This document shows, piece by piece, positions 28,283-37,145 of a stretch of 64,000 nt of DNA. The position numbers and the translations under genes were made by a program. Location of the stretch: the NCBI GenBank assembly GCA_039989475.1, contig JBDXHU010000006.1, forward strand, positions 186,001 to 250,000, written 5' to 3'. The notes beneath the pieces were generated by a model that saw nothing but the letters and a program-made list of their open reading frames with translations, ran no database searches and was not told the DNA's origin. The stretch is from JBDXHU01 sp039989475 (GTDB lineage: Bacteria > Pseudomonadota > Gammaproteobacteria > Pseudomonadales > Halieaceae). The stretch's first letter is position 1, and each line of letters begins with the position of its first letter.

Positions 28283-28300
28283 GGAAAGGGGATAATCCCC
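28283..28300 (-). terminator. Putative terminator after the O-antigen ligase-like gene
   Basis: GGGGATAATCCCC (28288-28300) is a short GC-topped hairpin. On the minus strand it is preceded by an A-rich stretch and followed by TTTCCTTTC, and it lies 29 bases past the stop codon of the ligase gene. On the plus strand a CATTTTT follows the hairpin (28301-28307), so it may work in both directions. The stem is short. Confidence 0.45.
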
Positions 28301-28328
28301 CATTTTTAACTGAGCCCGCAAATAGATC

Positions 28329-29549
28329 TCATGCGGCTTTCGACTGCGGAATCTCGCCATCCCTGGTCTGGATGACACACAGCCCCAGCAACAGGAAGGT
28401 CAGCGAAACCACCCAGGTCCTCATGAACGTGAGTTCCACGGCACCGGCCAGCAGCAGTGCCATCATGGACGCCAGCACCGGGAAAAGCCTGTGACCCCAA
28501 TACCAGTTGGCGCGCCGGAGTCCGCGCACCGTCAGCGCCAGTGCAGTGCCGTACATCCCCAGCAGAGATGCCAGCCCGAGCACTCCGCGCTCCGCTAGCG
28601 ATTCGATGTAGAGACTGTGCGCCCAGCCCATCGAGCGTTTATCGTGGGCGATCACTTCGGGCAGTCCGCCGCTCGCGGCCAGCTTTTCATACATGGCTCC
28701 GAAGGTCCCGGGGCCATAACCGATCAATGGGTTGTGCAGGAAACCCTCAATTCCTGCCGACCACAGCACCAATCGGGAAAACAGTGTACTGGTATGCATA
28801 AGCTTGTTCAGGAACTCGAAGTCATTCAAGTAGTCCACCAGGATCAGGGTGCCCACCACAGGTATCAGCCCGATCAGTAGATAGCGGCCAGAATATTTGA
28901 GCGCGTAAGCCACGTACATGACTGTGGCGAGAAGTAAGCCGGCTCGACTGGCTGCAAGTAAGATAGAGGCCGCTATCGCTAGCAGCGTCACAGCCGCCAA
29001 CAGGCGAGAGAATGCGCCTTGTCGGTAAAGCAACAGGTGGATAGCAAAAGGCGAAAGACACACCAGGAACAGCACATCATTGGGTACGACAAAGGACGCA
29101 CTGTAGCGCTCCGTCAGGGCGATGCCCGGCGCAGGCGCGCCCGTAAACACGACCAGGAGATAGAGCGCACCCACCAGGGCGCTGATGTTCAGGGCTATTG
29201 CCAGCTGCCGTGTATCCTCTGACCTTGCTCCAAGCTGCAACACCAGCGCAAACAGCAACGGCCCCGGTAACAGTGCCAGCAGGGCTTCCAGGCTGATGCT
29301 CCAGTCCGCGGAAAATGCCAGCGACAGGGTGTAACTGACCAGGAAACAAGCTACCGCTACAGTCATGGCGCGCAGGCCGCTGTGTTCGGTGGTGATTCTC
29401 AGATTGGGGAGCAGGGCGAGGGCAATCGTGGCGACCAGCAGTGGCGCAAGGTTTACCCACGGCGCCGGGCTTAACATCTGTAGCATGACGTGCGCGGCAA
29501 TCGCGAAGACGACAATTTTCCCAGGCATGTCAGCGCCGGTATCTTGCAT
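28329..29549 (-). CDS. O-antigen ligase / Wzy-type polymerase family membrane protein
   Basis: 406 residues with about ten to twelve hydrophobic segments. The Wzy_C/WaaL-type periplasmic loop lies at about residues 250-315: SRLVLWSAGIEGFLHNPLIG, then YGPGTFGAMYE and AHSLYIESLAERGVLGL. These loops carry catalytic Arg/His residues that act on lipid-linked glycans. No other lipopolysaccharide or glycosylation genes are nearby, so the acceptor (lipid A-core, a pilin or another protein) is unknown. It is the left end of the accessory region and lies on the minus strand, facing away from the following plus-strand orphans. Confidence 0.82.
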   Translation of the reverse strand: MQDTGADMPGKIVVFAIAAHVMLQMLSPAPWVNLAPLLVATIALALLPNLRITTEHSGLRAMTVAVACFLVSYTLSLAFSADWSISLEALLALLPGPLLFALVLQLGARSEDTRQLAIALNISALVGALYLLVVFTGAPAPGIALTERYSASFVVPNDVLFLVCLSPFAIHLLLYRQGAFSRLLAAVTLLAIAASILLAASRAGLLLATVMYVAYALKYSGRYLLIGLIPVVGTLILVDYLNDFEFLNKLMHTSTLFSRLVLWSAGIEGFLHNPLIGYGPGTFGAMYEKLAASGGLPEVIAHDKRSMGWAHSLYIESLAERGVLGLASLLGMYGTALALTVRGLRRANWYWGHRLFPVLASMMALLLAGAVELTFMRTWVVSLTFLLLGLCVIQTRDGEIPQSKAA

Positions 29550-29684
29550 TTATTCTGCTTTCGCCAGATTTGTCGCTAGAGAATGTAAATATACATGAAA
29601 CATTCTCTTGCGTTTAGCATTGCTTTGCTTATCCTACGCGCGTTATTTGAGTTGTCCTGTGTAAATCCAGGGAAGGGGAAAAAA

Positions 29685-30191
29685 ATGAAGAAAATCTATC
29701 TATTGCTCGCGGTTTTAGCGTCGCTGAGCGTGTTCTCAACCGCATCCACTTCGAGAGCCAATTACGGCCGCATCGTCGACGTGATTCCGCCGCAAACATG
29801 TGAGGCCGTCTTTGGGGAGAGTGCAGACTCACTCTTCTTCGGCGCCGCTGGGGTCGTGGATCGTCCCGAGTTTTTCGGCAATACATTCATCACCTGTCCT
29901 ATCCCGCGTTCCGCGCTGGCACGGCCGGGAAGCGATATCGCCATAAATCTTCGCTGGGATTCTTTTGCGCCGGCGCCCACCATGAATTGCAAATTGTATG
30001 AAATAGCGACCGACCCGATCTTCGTCCAGGTGCTGTCTCGCACTGTTCAGTTGCAACCAGTGCAATCCGTGCAGGCCTATTTCGAGGGTGTGAAGCCTTT
30101 GGAGCGTGACAGCGCTTTCGTCATGGAGTGCAATGGTCCAGCTGGCGTGCTCGTCCAGAATATCGAGATCAGGGCCTCCAGGGGGAGATAA
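29685..30191 (+). CDS. Hypothetical secreted protein
   Basis: 168 residues from the ATG at 29685, which sits after a strong GGGAAGGGGAAA; the frame could be extended upstream by 30 residues without support. The N-terminus is a classical signal peptide (MKKIYLLLAVLASLSVFSTAS). The mature part has three cysteines that could form disulfides in the periplasm or outside and ends in a beta-strand-like stretch. I do not recognise a family. It precedes a second orphan gene by 6 bases, and both are probably one operon. Confidence 0.7.
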   Translation: MKKIYLLLAVLASLSVFSTASTSRANYGRIVDVIPPQTCEAVFGESADSLFFGAAGVVDRPEFFGNTFITCPIPRSALARPGSDIAINLRWDSFAPAPTMNCKLYEIATDPIFVQVLSRTVQLQPVQSVQAYFEGVKPLERDSAFVMECNGPAGVLVQNIEIRASRGR

Positions 30192-30197
30192 GCGCCC

Positions 30198-30857
30198 TTG
30201 CCGTCCAAAGGTCTCGTCTTACTTACCGGCCTGAACATGTGCGCTCTCCTCGGGAGCGCACTATTGCTCTACAGCGCGAACTCGCCTGAGCCGTCCGGCG
30301 AACCTGACATGATTGGTCCGCCCCCTGCCGAGCAGCTTGTGGTCGTGGACGAGGTTGCTAGCGGAAGCACAATTGCGGATGACTCTGGAATTACTGACAG
30401 GGACATACACTTCGCCGCGCTTGTCTCGGAAGTATTCAATCTGCGGGGCGAGGTCGAGGCGCTTAGCTCTGAACTGCGGTTGGCAAGATCGGCAAGCGAC
30501 GGTGGGACTGGGACTAACAGGCCGCCATCGGAGGCGACTCCCACCGCGGTGCAAGAAGCACCAACTCCGTCTGCGCAGGATGAATTCCTTGTTGCATCCG
30601 GCAATGGCGACGGTCTTGAAAATATCAGCACGGCGTTTGTCGGTGCGGCTGCTGAAGGTACGGAACTCGTTTCATCCAGTTGCCAGGGCAACATGTGCAG
30701 GGTGAGCTACCAGCTAGATGACACGAATCCAGGCCTACGTCAGCGCGCCGTGGCTGCGCTCACCAGTCGAATCGAGGAAAACATAGGTGCAGACGTGGAC
30801 ATGATCTTTGCAAGAGAGGGCGGCGAGTCCGTAATCTACGTCAAGCTCGTCAACTGA
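30198..30857 (+). CDS. Hypothetical membrane-anchored or exported protein with low-complexity linker
   Basis: 219 residues from a TTG at 30198 (GGGGGA lies about 11 bases upstream). An N-terminal hydrophobic segment (GLNMCALLGSALLLYSA, about residues 11-27) looks like a signal anchor. A Gly/Ser/Pro/Thr-rich linker (about 95-130) follows a short helical stretch, and the last 80 residues (about 140-219) form a compact domain with a pair of cysteines (SSCQGNMCRVSYQLDD). No family is recognised. It follows the secreted orphan at 29685-30191 with a 6-base gap. Confidence 0.65.
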   Translation: MPSKGLVLLTGLNMCALLGSALLLYSANSPEPSGEPDMIGPPPAEQLVVVDEVASGSTIADDSGITDRDIHFAALVSEVFNLRGEVEALSSELRLARSASDGGTGTNRPPSEATPTAVQEAPTPSAQDEFLVASGNGDGLENISTAFVGAAAEGTELVSSSCQGNMCRVSYQLDDTNPGLRQRAVAALTSRIEENIGADVDMIFAREGGESVIYVKLVN

Positions 30858-30894
30858 TCGACCGTTTGCCCAGATTCAAAGCGGAATTGCGGCG

Positions 30895-31079
30895 AAAATT
30901 GGGGTCAGATCACATTTATGAGTATTTTTGACTTCATATCGTAGCCTTGATCTGGCCATCTCTTGCCAGGCTAACCTTGCACGAAAAAATTCTGTCGGCA
31001 GGACACCAATCCTGGAGTTCCAATGACAGCTCAGTTACCTCGCTAGACTAATGGAGATAAGTGAACTGTCCCCGTAATT
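30895..31079. mobile_element. MITE-like 185-bp element, copy 1
   Basis: One of four copies in this window, all in the same orientation. It starts AAAATTGGGGTCAGATCAC and ends GTGAACTGTCCCCGTAATT; the reverse complement of the right end (AATTACGGGGACAGTTCAC) matches the left end with a 2-base gap and two mismatches, giving imperfect terminal inverted repeats of about 19 bp. No ORF fills it. The right end lies 8 bases beyond the gltS stop codon. Confidence 0.85.
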
Positions 31080-31087
31080 CAGGCGGG

Positions 31088-32311
31088 CTAGATCAGCGAC
31101 AGGAACAGCGGGATCAGCAGGGCGTTGGCAACAGAAATAAAGAAGGCGCTGACCAGGGATACCACGATAAAGGCCTGGTGAGAGGCACCGTAGCGTGCCG
31201 TTACCGCGGCCATATTGGCCATGGCGGTTGGTGTAGACCCCAGCGAGATGCCGCCAAAGCCCGAGCAAATCACGGCGGCGTTGTAGTCCTTTCCCATGGC
31301 CGGAAACACCACCAGGAAACTGACGGCTATAGCGACTACGAACTGCGCTGCCAGCATGGCAAACAGTGGGCCGGCGAGATCGATCAGTGCCCACAGCTGC
31401 AGGCTCATCAGTGACATTGCCAGGAATGTACCCAGCGCCGTGTCGGCGATCAATGCCATTGCGGGTGTTCCGCTGGGCCAGTGAGTGCCGGTGAGCCGGC
31501 GTACATTCTTCGGCATGATATTGGTCAGGATCATTCCCGCAAGCAGGCAGGTAACAAACATCGGCACAGAGAAACCGATGTATTCGCAGGCCTCGTTGAG
31601 CACCATTCCGAATATGATAGTCAGGTGTATGGCCAGCAGTGCGTCCAGGTAATCGAGATGGGTAATGATCGTGGCGGGGGCATTGTCGTCCACACCGACG
31701 TCAGGCGCTTCTACAGTTTCGGGCGTCAGCTGGTAGCGGCTTATGAGGAAGCGGGCCATCGGGCCGCCCATCAGGCTGGCGAGAATCAGCCCGAAGGTGG
31801 CGCAGGCGATGCCGACCTCCATGGCGTTATGCAGGCCGAACTGTTCCGCCAGCATCGGCGCCCAGGCGACTGTCGTGCCGTGTCCCCCAATCAGCGATAC
31901 CCCGCCCCCCAGCATGCCCATTACCGGTGGCAAGTCGAATAATGCCGCCACCGACAGGCCGGTCAGGTTCTGCAGCAGCATGTAAACCAGGGTGATTGCC
32001 ATGAGTATGAGCAGTGGCCGTCCGCCTGTCTTCAGGTCGGCGACGCTGGCGTTGATGCCAATGGTGGTGAAGAAGTACACCAGCAGGAAGTCGCGAAACT
32101 GCAGTTCGAATTCAATGGCGACATCAAAGGCAAAAAATACCACGCCAAATAGCAGGGAAAACAGCAGTCCGCCTGTGACGGGCTCCGGGATGCTCAGCTC
32201 GCGCAACTTGTCGAACTGATCGTTTATGCGCCGACCCGCGAACAGGGCAACGATGCCAATCGTGATCGCCAGGAAACTGCGAATGTGAAGAATGCCGTCG
32301 TTAAATTCCAT
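31088..32311 (-). CDS. gltS: Sodium/glutamate symporter GltS
   Basis: 407 residues with about ten to twelve membrane segments arranged as two repeats. The GGGVSLIGGHGTTVAW segment (about residues 134-149) and ICSGFGGISLGSTPTAMANM (about 350-369) are the two re-entrant/substrate-site signatures of the GltS family. It imports glutamate with sodium, which fits a marine organism. Copies 1 and 2 of the 185-bp repeat flank it on both sides, so it may have been moved as a unit. Confidence 0.93.
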   Translation of the reverse strand: MEFNDGILHIRSFLAITIGIVALFAGRRINDQFDKLRELSIPEPVTGGLLFSLLFGVVFFAFDVAIEFELQFRDFLLVYFFTTIGINASVADLKTGGRPLLILMAITLVYMLLQNLTGLSVAALFDLPPVMGMLGGGVSLIGGHGTTVAWAPMLAEQFGLHNAMEVGIACATFGLILASLMGGPMARFLISRYQLTPETVEAPDVGVDDNAPATIITHLDYLDALLAIHLTIIFGMVLNEACEYIGFSVPMFVTCLLAGMILTNIMPKNVRRLTGTHWPSGTPAMALIADTALGTFLAMSLMSLQLWALIDLAGPLFAMLAAQFVVAIAVSFLVVFPAMGKDYNAAVICSGFGGISLGSTPTAMANMAAVTARYGASHQAFIVVSLVSAFFISVANALLIPLFLSLI

Positions 32312-32332
32312 TGGGGCTAGCCTGGTAGCTGC

Positions 32333-32517
32333 AAAATTGGGGACAGACCACGATTATGAATATATTTGAGTTCGTATCCTAGCCTTGATCTAACCATCTC
32401 TTGCCGGGTCGATCTTGAACGAAAAAATTTCTATCGGCAGGACAGCAATCATGGAATTCCAGTGACAGCTCAATTGTCTCACTGGACTAATGGAGATAAG
32501 TGAACTGTCCCCGTAAT
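32333..32517. mobile_element. MITE-like 185-bp element, copy 2
   Basis: Left end AAAATTGGGGACAGACCAC, right end ending CTGTCCCCGTAAT. It shares length, ends and internal blocks (CTTGATCT, GGAATTCCAGTGACAGCTC, GGAGATAAGTGAACTGTC) with copies 1, 3 and 4. It begins 21 bases upstream of the gltS start codon, so it lies in the gltS leader and may influence its expression. Confidence 0.85.
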
Positions 32518-32563
32518 CCAAGTTAATTTCCCAATACCGTTTTTCTAGCTGCAGCCCATGACC

Positions 32564-34138
32564 TCAAATGACGCTGTCGGTACCTTTTTGTTCGAGCTTT
32601 GTCAGCATCTCCTGGTATCTCGGCAGTCCGTGCAGGCTGACCAGATCCTCATCGTTTTTCATCCAGCTCGCGCTGACTGTTCCATGCTCGATGGCCTGCT
32701 CAAGATAATCAAGCGCCTTGTCTGTTTGCGAGATCGTTGCGTAGTTGCAGGCGACGTTGTACAGCACCACGGAGTCATAGGGGTCGATGTCCAATGCCCG
32801 CTGTAGCCACCGTTGGGCGCGATCAATATCACCAGCAACAACCAGGGACCCCGCTCCAAGATGCAATGCTCGGGCATCATCGGGGTTCCACTCGAGGTAT
32901 TTTTCAACGGCCGCTACACTGAGTTTTGCCTCCTCCAGCGCCTCATCTTCGCGGCCCATGCCGCGCAATACCTGCACGCGCAGTAACCGTGACTGGTAGT
33001 CCGCGGGGTTAACTTGCGCTGCTTTCCCGAACAGCTCAGCCGCGGCCGGCATGTCGCCCTGGTGAAAGCGGGATCGACCGTAATAATAGTAGGCCTCAAA
33101 CAATCCGGGGTTCAGCTCCAATGCTTTTTCGAACTCCGTTTCAGCCATTTCGAAATCTTCGCAGATCAGGTAGGCAAGCCCCCGGGAAGCGTGGGCTTCC
33201 GCTAGGGAGGGGTTGAGTTCTACTGCCTTTTTGCTCGCCTCAGTGGCCTGCTCCCGGTGACTCTTTTCCGGATCAACATACATGATCATAAATGAATAAC
33301 AGTCCGCGTATCCTGCCCAGGCCTGTGCAAACTCGGGGTCGATGTCGATCGCGTGGCGAAACATCTGTCGCGCGTATTCGATATCCAGTTTGCGAAAGCG
33401 ATTAAAGAACTGGCGCCCCCGCAGGTAATAATCATAGGCAGACACATCCGTATTGGCAGTTGTTTTCACCTGTGTCAGCGTATCCAACAACGCCCGGGCC
33501 ACGCCTGCCGCAATCTGGTCCTGTATAGCAAAGATGTCTTTGAGTTCCTGGTCGAAACTTTTTGACCAGAGATGGAAGCCATCAGCAACTTTGACGAGTT
33601 GTACCGATACTCGCAGTTTATCACCGAATTTTCTGACGCTCCCTTCAAGCACGGACTCCACGCCCAGTTCTTTACCGATGTCGCGAATATCCCCTGAACC
33701 CCCTCTAAACTGAAAGGAAGACATGCGCGCAGCGACATGCAACTGCCGAATCGTTGTCAGGGCATTCAATATTGCTTCGGCAACGCCTTCGCAGAAATAC
33801 TCCTGGTCGGTGTCGGGGCTCATGTCGGCAAAGGGCAGTACCGCGATAGATGGCGATTCAGTGCTGGAGTTCACTGGTTGCAAGTCGAGCTCAATCGGCT
33901 CGGTCACTTCGATATCGAATATCCAAGACAGTATCACCACAACCGGGAAGCCGACGATAACCAGGACTACCAGGCCTGTCATAACCCAATCCGGCAGTCC
34001 CAGCGGCGCAAAGGTTACTTCGCCAATCTGCAGCAGGACCCAGGCAATCAGTGTATAGGCGACCAGCACCGGGTAGACCCTGCGACGCTTCAGCTCGCGG
34101 AAGAGACCGTACAGTGGAGAAGGTACGCGCATTTTCAT
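32564..34138 (-). CDS. Membrane-anchored TolB-N/TPR regulator-like protein
   Basis: 524 residues from the ATG at 34138, with AAGGTGG about 8 bases upstream; a GTG at 34162 is unsupported. The N-terminus has two membrane segments (about 20-35 and 45-65). Next comes a TolB N-terminal-like/FlgO-type domain (SIAVLPFADMSPDTDQEYF, then FRGGSGDIRDIGKELGVESVLEGSVRK, about 85-200) and a C-terminal TPR array (about 235-520). This is the arrangement seen behind cyclase or transcription-factor domains in many proteobacteria, but no cyclase or helix-turn-helix domain is present here. Role unknown, possibly a scaffold. Confidence 0.8.
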   Translation of the reverse strand: MKMRVPSPLYGLFRELKRRRVYPVLVAYTLIAWVLLQIGEVTFAPLGLPDWVMTGLVVLVIVGFPVVVILSWIFDIEVTEPIELDLQPVNSSTESPSIAVLPFADMSPDTDQEYFCEGVAEAILNALTTIRQLHVAARMSSFQFRGGSGDIRDIGKELGVESVLEGSVRKFGDKLRVSVQLVKVADGFHLWSKSFDQELKDIFAIQDQIAAGVARALLDTLTQVKTTANTDVSAYDYYLRGRQFFNRFRKLDIEYARQMFRHAIDIDPEFAQAWAGYADCYSFMIMYVDPEKSHREQATEASKKAVELNPSLAEAHASRGLAYLICEDFEMAETEFEKALELNPGLFEAYYYYGRSRFHQGDMPAAAELFGKAAQVNPADYQSRLLRVQVLRGMGREDEALEEAKLSVAAVEKYLEWNPDDARALHLGAGSLVVAGDIDRAQRWLQRALDIDPYDSVVLYNVACNYATISQTDKALDYLEQAIEHGTVSASWMKNDEDLVSLHGLPRYQEMLTKLEQKGTDSVI

Positions 34139-34269
34139 GGTGAGCCCACCTTGTGCCGACACGGTATTGTACTACGAGGGTACTAATGTAATGAACCATC
34201 CCCACCCACGCCGCTAGCCCGGCGGGGGGTATCGTCAAGTTAAATGCCCGAGATTGATGGAATCGGCAC

Positions 34270-34641
34270 ATGAACACATATAGGAGCCACCGATTCCTCC
34301 CAGATATCATCAGTTACGCCGTCTGGCTCTACTATCGCTTCAAGCTGAGCCATCGTGACGTCGAAGATCTGTTAGCTGAACGAGGCATTACCGTCAGTCG
34401 CGAATGAATTCGTCTCTGATGCAACAGGTTCGGTGCGCTATATGCGAAAAGATTGAAGCGAAACCATCGTGGATATGGCAACACCTTCTTCATCGACGAG
34501 GTCTTGGTAAAAATAAACGTTAAGCAGCATTACCTGTGGCGGGCCGTTGATCAGGATGGCGAAGTGGTTGATGTATTTCTGCAGGCTAGGCGAGATGGTG
34601 CTGCGGCTAAACGGTTCTTCAGGCGCCTGTTGCGATCCCAT
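34270..34641 (+). pseudogene. Remnant of an IS6-family transposase
   Basis: From ATG 34270 one frame reads MNTYRSHRFLPDIISYAVWL, YYRFKLSHRDVEDLLAERGI and VSRE, then a TGA, IRL, a second TGA, and continues in frame with CNRFGALYAKRL, FFIDEVLVKINVKQHYLWRA and VDQDGEVVDVFLQARR. This is the start of an IS6/IS26-type DDE transposase: the conserved HRFPPEII/DVEDLLAERG helix-turn-helix and the first catalytic Asp in FIDE. Two in-frame stops and truncation near LLRSH, before the second Asp and the Glu of the triad, make it dead. Terminal repeats were not found. Confidence 0.82.
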
Positions 34642-34710
34642 GAGGAGACCAGGGTAAGGGAGCGGGGGATGCGGTGGTCCGACACCTCGGGATTTAGATC
34701 GGTGCCACAG

Positions 34711-34896
34711 AAAATTGGGGTCAGATCACATTTATGAGTATTCTTGAGTTCATATCCTGGCCTTGATCTAGCCATATAGTGCCAGGCTGATATTGAACGA
34801 AAAAATTCCTGTCGGCGGGACACCAGTCGTGGAATTCCAGTGACAGCTCGATTATCTCGCCGGACTTATCGAGATAAGTGAACTGTCCCCGTAATT
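34711..34896. mobile_element. MITE-like element, copy 3 (186 bp)
   Basis: Starts AAAATTGGGGTCAGATCAC and ends GTGAACTGTCCCCGTAATT, identical in both ends to copy 1; internal sequence is diverged by point changes. It begins 69 bases after the transposase relic and ends 6 bases past the stop of the DevA-type ATPase gene. Orientation is the same as that of copies 1, 2 and 4. Confidence 0.85.
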
Positions 34897-34902
34897 GCGG
34901 GG

Positions 34903-35988
34903 CTATCGTGAGCTGGACACACCAAACTCGTGGGCAATCGCCTGTATTTCGACAACTTCCTCGGCACTGACATTACCGTCTGCCTCCGCGATTGCGTGCA
35001 GCGAATTGATGAATTGCTCTCTGCGCTCCCTGTCGAAGTCGGGGCTGTTGGCCGGGGTATTCAGGCCCGAATGCGCGCGCTTCTGCATCATCGACAGCTC
35101 CATGATGAACTCGACTTCCGAGGGGTCCAGTTTGGCCACCTCGTGCAAGATCTCGCGCATCTTGTCGCGTTCGCTATCGGTCACAACACTGTCTGCATAG
35201 GCAACCCGGGACAGGGCAAAGGCGAAAGTTGCGAGATAGCTGGCTGAATCGGGATCGTGTTTTTCAAGCAGGTTGAGCATACGACTGGTGCCCTCAGAGA
35301 CGGCTTCGCTGAGGGATTTCATATGGCCGTCTTCCAGATGCAGGATGGAATCGGCGACATCGAGGATACGATTGTCGTGGGTTACCAGTATGACGGCGGC
35401 GCCATCCTCCCGGGCCAGGTCCTGGATCAGGTCAACCACATCGCGACCGGATTGCTTGTCCAGGGAAGCCGTAGGCTCATCGGCGAGAATCACGCTGGGG
35501 CGGTTTACCAGTGCCCGGGCAATGCCCGCTCTCTGCTTCTGGCCGCCCGACAATTGACTGGGGTATTTGTGCTCGTGCTCACCCAGGCCGACCCGCTCCA
35601 GCACCGCACTGATGCGTTCCTTACCATCGCGGTGCTTGATGCCATTCAACTGCTGGGCCATTTGCACATTCTGGTGAATAGTCAGGCAATCGAGCAAATT
35701 GTGTGTCTGGAAGATGTAACCAATTTGCTGGCGCACCTTGATAAGGTCTTTCTCCCTGGCCGCATTAAGCTCCATGCCGAGTACCTTGACGCTGCCCTCC
35801 TGGGCAGATCGCAGCGCCCCGATAAGGGTTAACAAGGTGGTTTTCCCGGACCCGGAAGGCCCGGTCAGGATGACGATTTTACCCGCCTCTATGACTACGT
35901 CGATATCAAAAAGAATCTGCTTCTGCAGTGCACCCTTACCGAAGGTGTAGGACACGTTTTGCAGCGCTATAGGAGCATTTGAATCCAT
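34903..35988 (-). CDS. DevA-type ABC transporter ATPase with C-terminal TerB-like domain
   Basis: 361 residues from the ATG at 35988 with GGAGGT 6 bases upstream; a longer frame adds 22 unsupported residues. The ATPase (about 5-230) has Walker A GPSGSGKTT, LSGGQKQRAGIARAL and Walker B VILADEPTASLD, like MacB/LolD-class exporters and cyanobacterial DevA. The last 100 or so residues (FAFALSRVAYADSVVTDSER, then FINSLHAIAEADGNVSAEEV) resemble a TerB-like acidic helical domain with its repeated ADG/ADS and E-rich motif. This fusion is unusual. The ATG overlaps the DevC stop by one base, so expression is coupled. It powers a MacB-type exporter with the next two genes. Confidence 0.85.
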   Translation of the reverse strand: MDSNAPIALQNVSYTFGKGALQKQILFDIDVVIEAGKIVILTGPSGSGKTTLLTLIGALRSAQEGSVKVLGMELNAAREKDLIKVRQQIGYIFQTHNLLDCLTIHQNVQMAQQLNGIKHRDGKERISAVLERVGLGEHEHKYPSQLSGGQKQRAGIARALVNRPSVILADEPTASLDKQSGRDVVDLIQDLAREDGAAVILVTHDNRILDVADSILHLEDGHMKSLSEAVSEGTSRMLNLLEKHDPDSASYLATFAFALSRVAYADSVVTDSERDKMREILHEVAKLDPSEVEFIMELSMMQKRAHSGLNTPANSPDFDRERREQFINSLHAIAEADGNVSAEEVVEIQAIAHEFGVSSSR

Positions 35989-37145
35989 CAGAATACCTCC
36001 GCCGGGTCGACGGACTTCAATTTGCGCAAGGCCATCATTCCGGAGACAGCGCACATAATCAGGGTCAGGGTAAATACACCCAGCGCGCTTTGCAGGGTCA
36101 TTTCCAGGGGCAGGCGGGTTGAGCCGGCGGCCTGGGTAAACACAAGATGAGCGACCGTCATGCCCGGCAAAAACCCGAGCACGGCCAGAATCACAGACTC
36201 CTGTAATACCACGTTGCGCAAATACCCATGGGTGTAACCCATGGCCTTGAGCGTTGCATATTCCCGAAGGTGGTCTTGCACATCGGCGAACAGTATCTGG
36301 TACACAATAATGAGTCCGACTATCAAGCCCATGATCGCGCCGAAGGCGAAAATGTAGCCTATCGGCGTCGTCTTGTTCCAGTAGGCAACCTCATGATCCA
36401 TAAATTCCTGCCGGGTCATCAGGCGCACATCACCTGGAATAGCGGCCCGAATACGCGCCTGCACTTCTTTTGCATCCTGTCCGGGCTCCAGGTTGATAAA
36501 GCCAAAGTCGATGGCCGACTTGTTACGGGTTGGCAGCAAGCGCAGGAAATTGAGGTCGGAGGTGACGACGCCGCCGTCCAGTCCGAAGGAGGTTCCCACA
36601 TTGTACATGCCTGCAATAGTGAACCTGCGGTCGTTAATTTCAGCGCTTACCTCTTCGCCGGCGTCCAGCATCGCCCTTACCGGGCCATATTCATTGCGGC
36701 CGAGCCGGTCGAATATCACCTGGTCGGGTATCTTGATCGCCTCAAGTTGCTCCGGGGTGAGCAATCTCCCGACTCCACTGTCGGTGGGGTCGAAGCCTAT
36801 GGCGAGAATATTGCGCGCATTGGACCTGTCCACAGGGTTGCGCCAGCTCACCAGGCGCATATAGACCGGGGTAACGGACTCAACGCCCTCGAAGCCCAGC
36901 ACCTGGTAGAGCCTGCTCCGTGGGAACTGTTTGGAAGAGACCATGAAGTCCGTCTTGGGACTCAACATGGCGAGGTCGTAGTCGAACACCGAATGGTAGC
37001 GAACGGCGCTAGCCGATAGTGCCTCCCGGAATTCCAGCTGTACGAAGATCAGGATAACGGCAAATGTGATGCCGGTGATTGCGGCAAACAGGCGCAGTTT
37101 CTGGTGTTTCAGCTGTAGCCAGCCGAGTGGAATTGAGCCAAACAT
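35988..37145 (-). CDS. DevC-like FtsX-family ABC permease
   Basis: 385 residues. A first membrane segment (about 20-40, LRLFAAITGITFAVILIFVQ) is followed by a large periplasmic domain (about 40-255) and three membrane helices near the C-terminus (about 265-380, including FAFGAIMGLIVGLIIVYQILF and ALGVFTLTLIMCAVSGMM). EYATLKAMGYTHGYLRNVVLQ is the coupling-helix signature of FtsX-type permeases. The domain plan equals DevC. It overlaps neighbours by single bases on both sides, so ATPase, permease and adaptor form one complex. Confidence 0.88.
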   Translation of the reverse strand: MFGSIPLGWLQLKHQKLRLFAAITGITFAVILIFVQLEFREALSASAVRYHSVFDYDLAMLSPKTDFMVSSKQFPRSRLYQVLGFEGVESVTPVYMRLVSWRNPVDRSNARNILAIGFDPTDSGVGRLLTPEQLEAIKIPDQVIFDRLGRNEYGPVRAMLDAGEEVSAEINDRRFTIAGMYNVGTSFGLDGGVVTSDLNFLRLLPTRNKSAIDFGFINLEPGQDAKEVQARIRAAIPGDVRLMTRQEFMDHEVAYWNKTTPIGYIFAFGAIMGLIVGLIIVYQILFADVQDHLREYATLKAMGYTHGYLRNVVLQESVILAVLGFLPGMTVAHLVFTQAAGSTRLPLEMTLQSALGVFTLTLIMCAVSGMMALRKLKSVDPAEVF

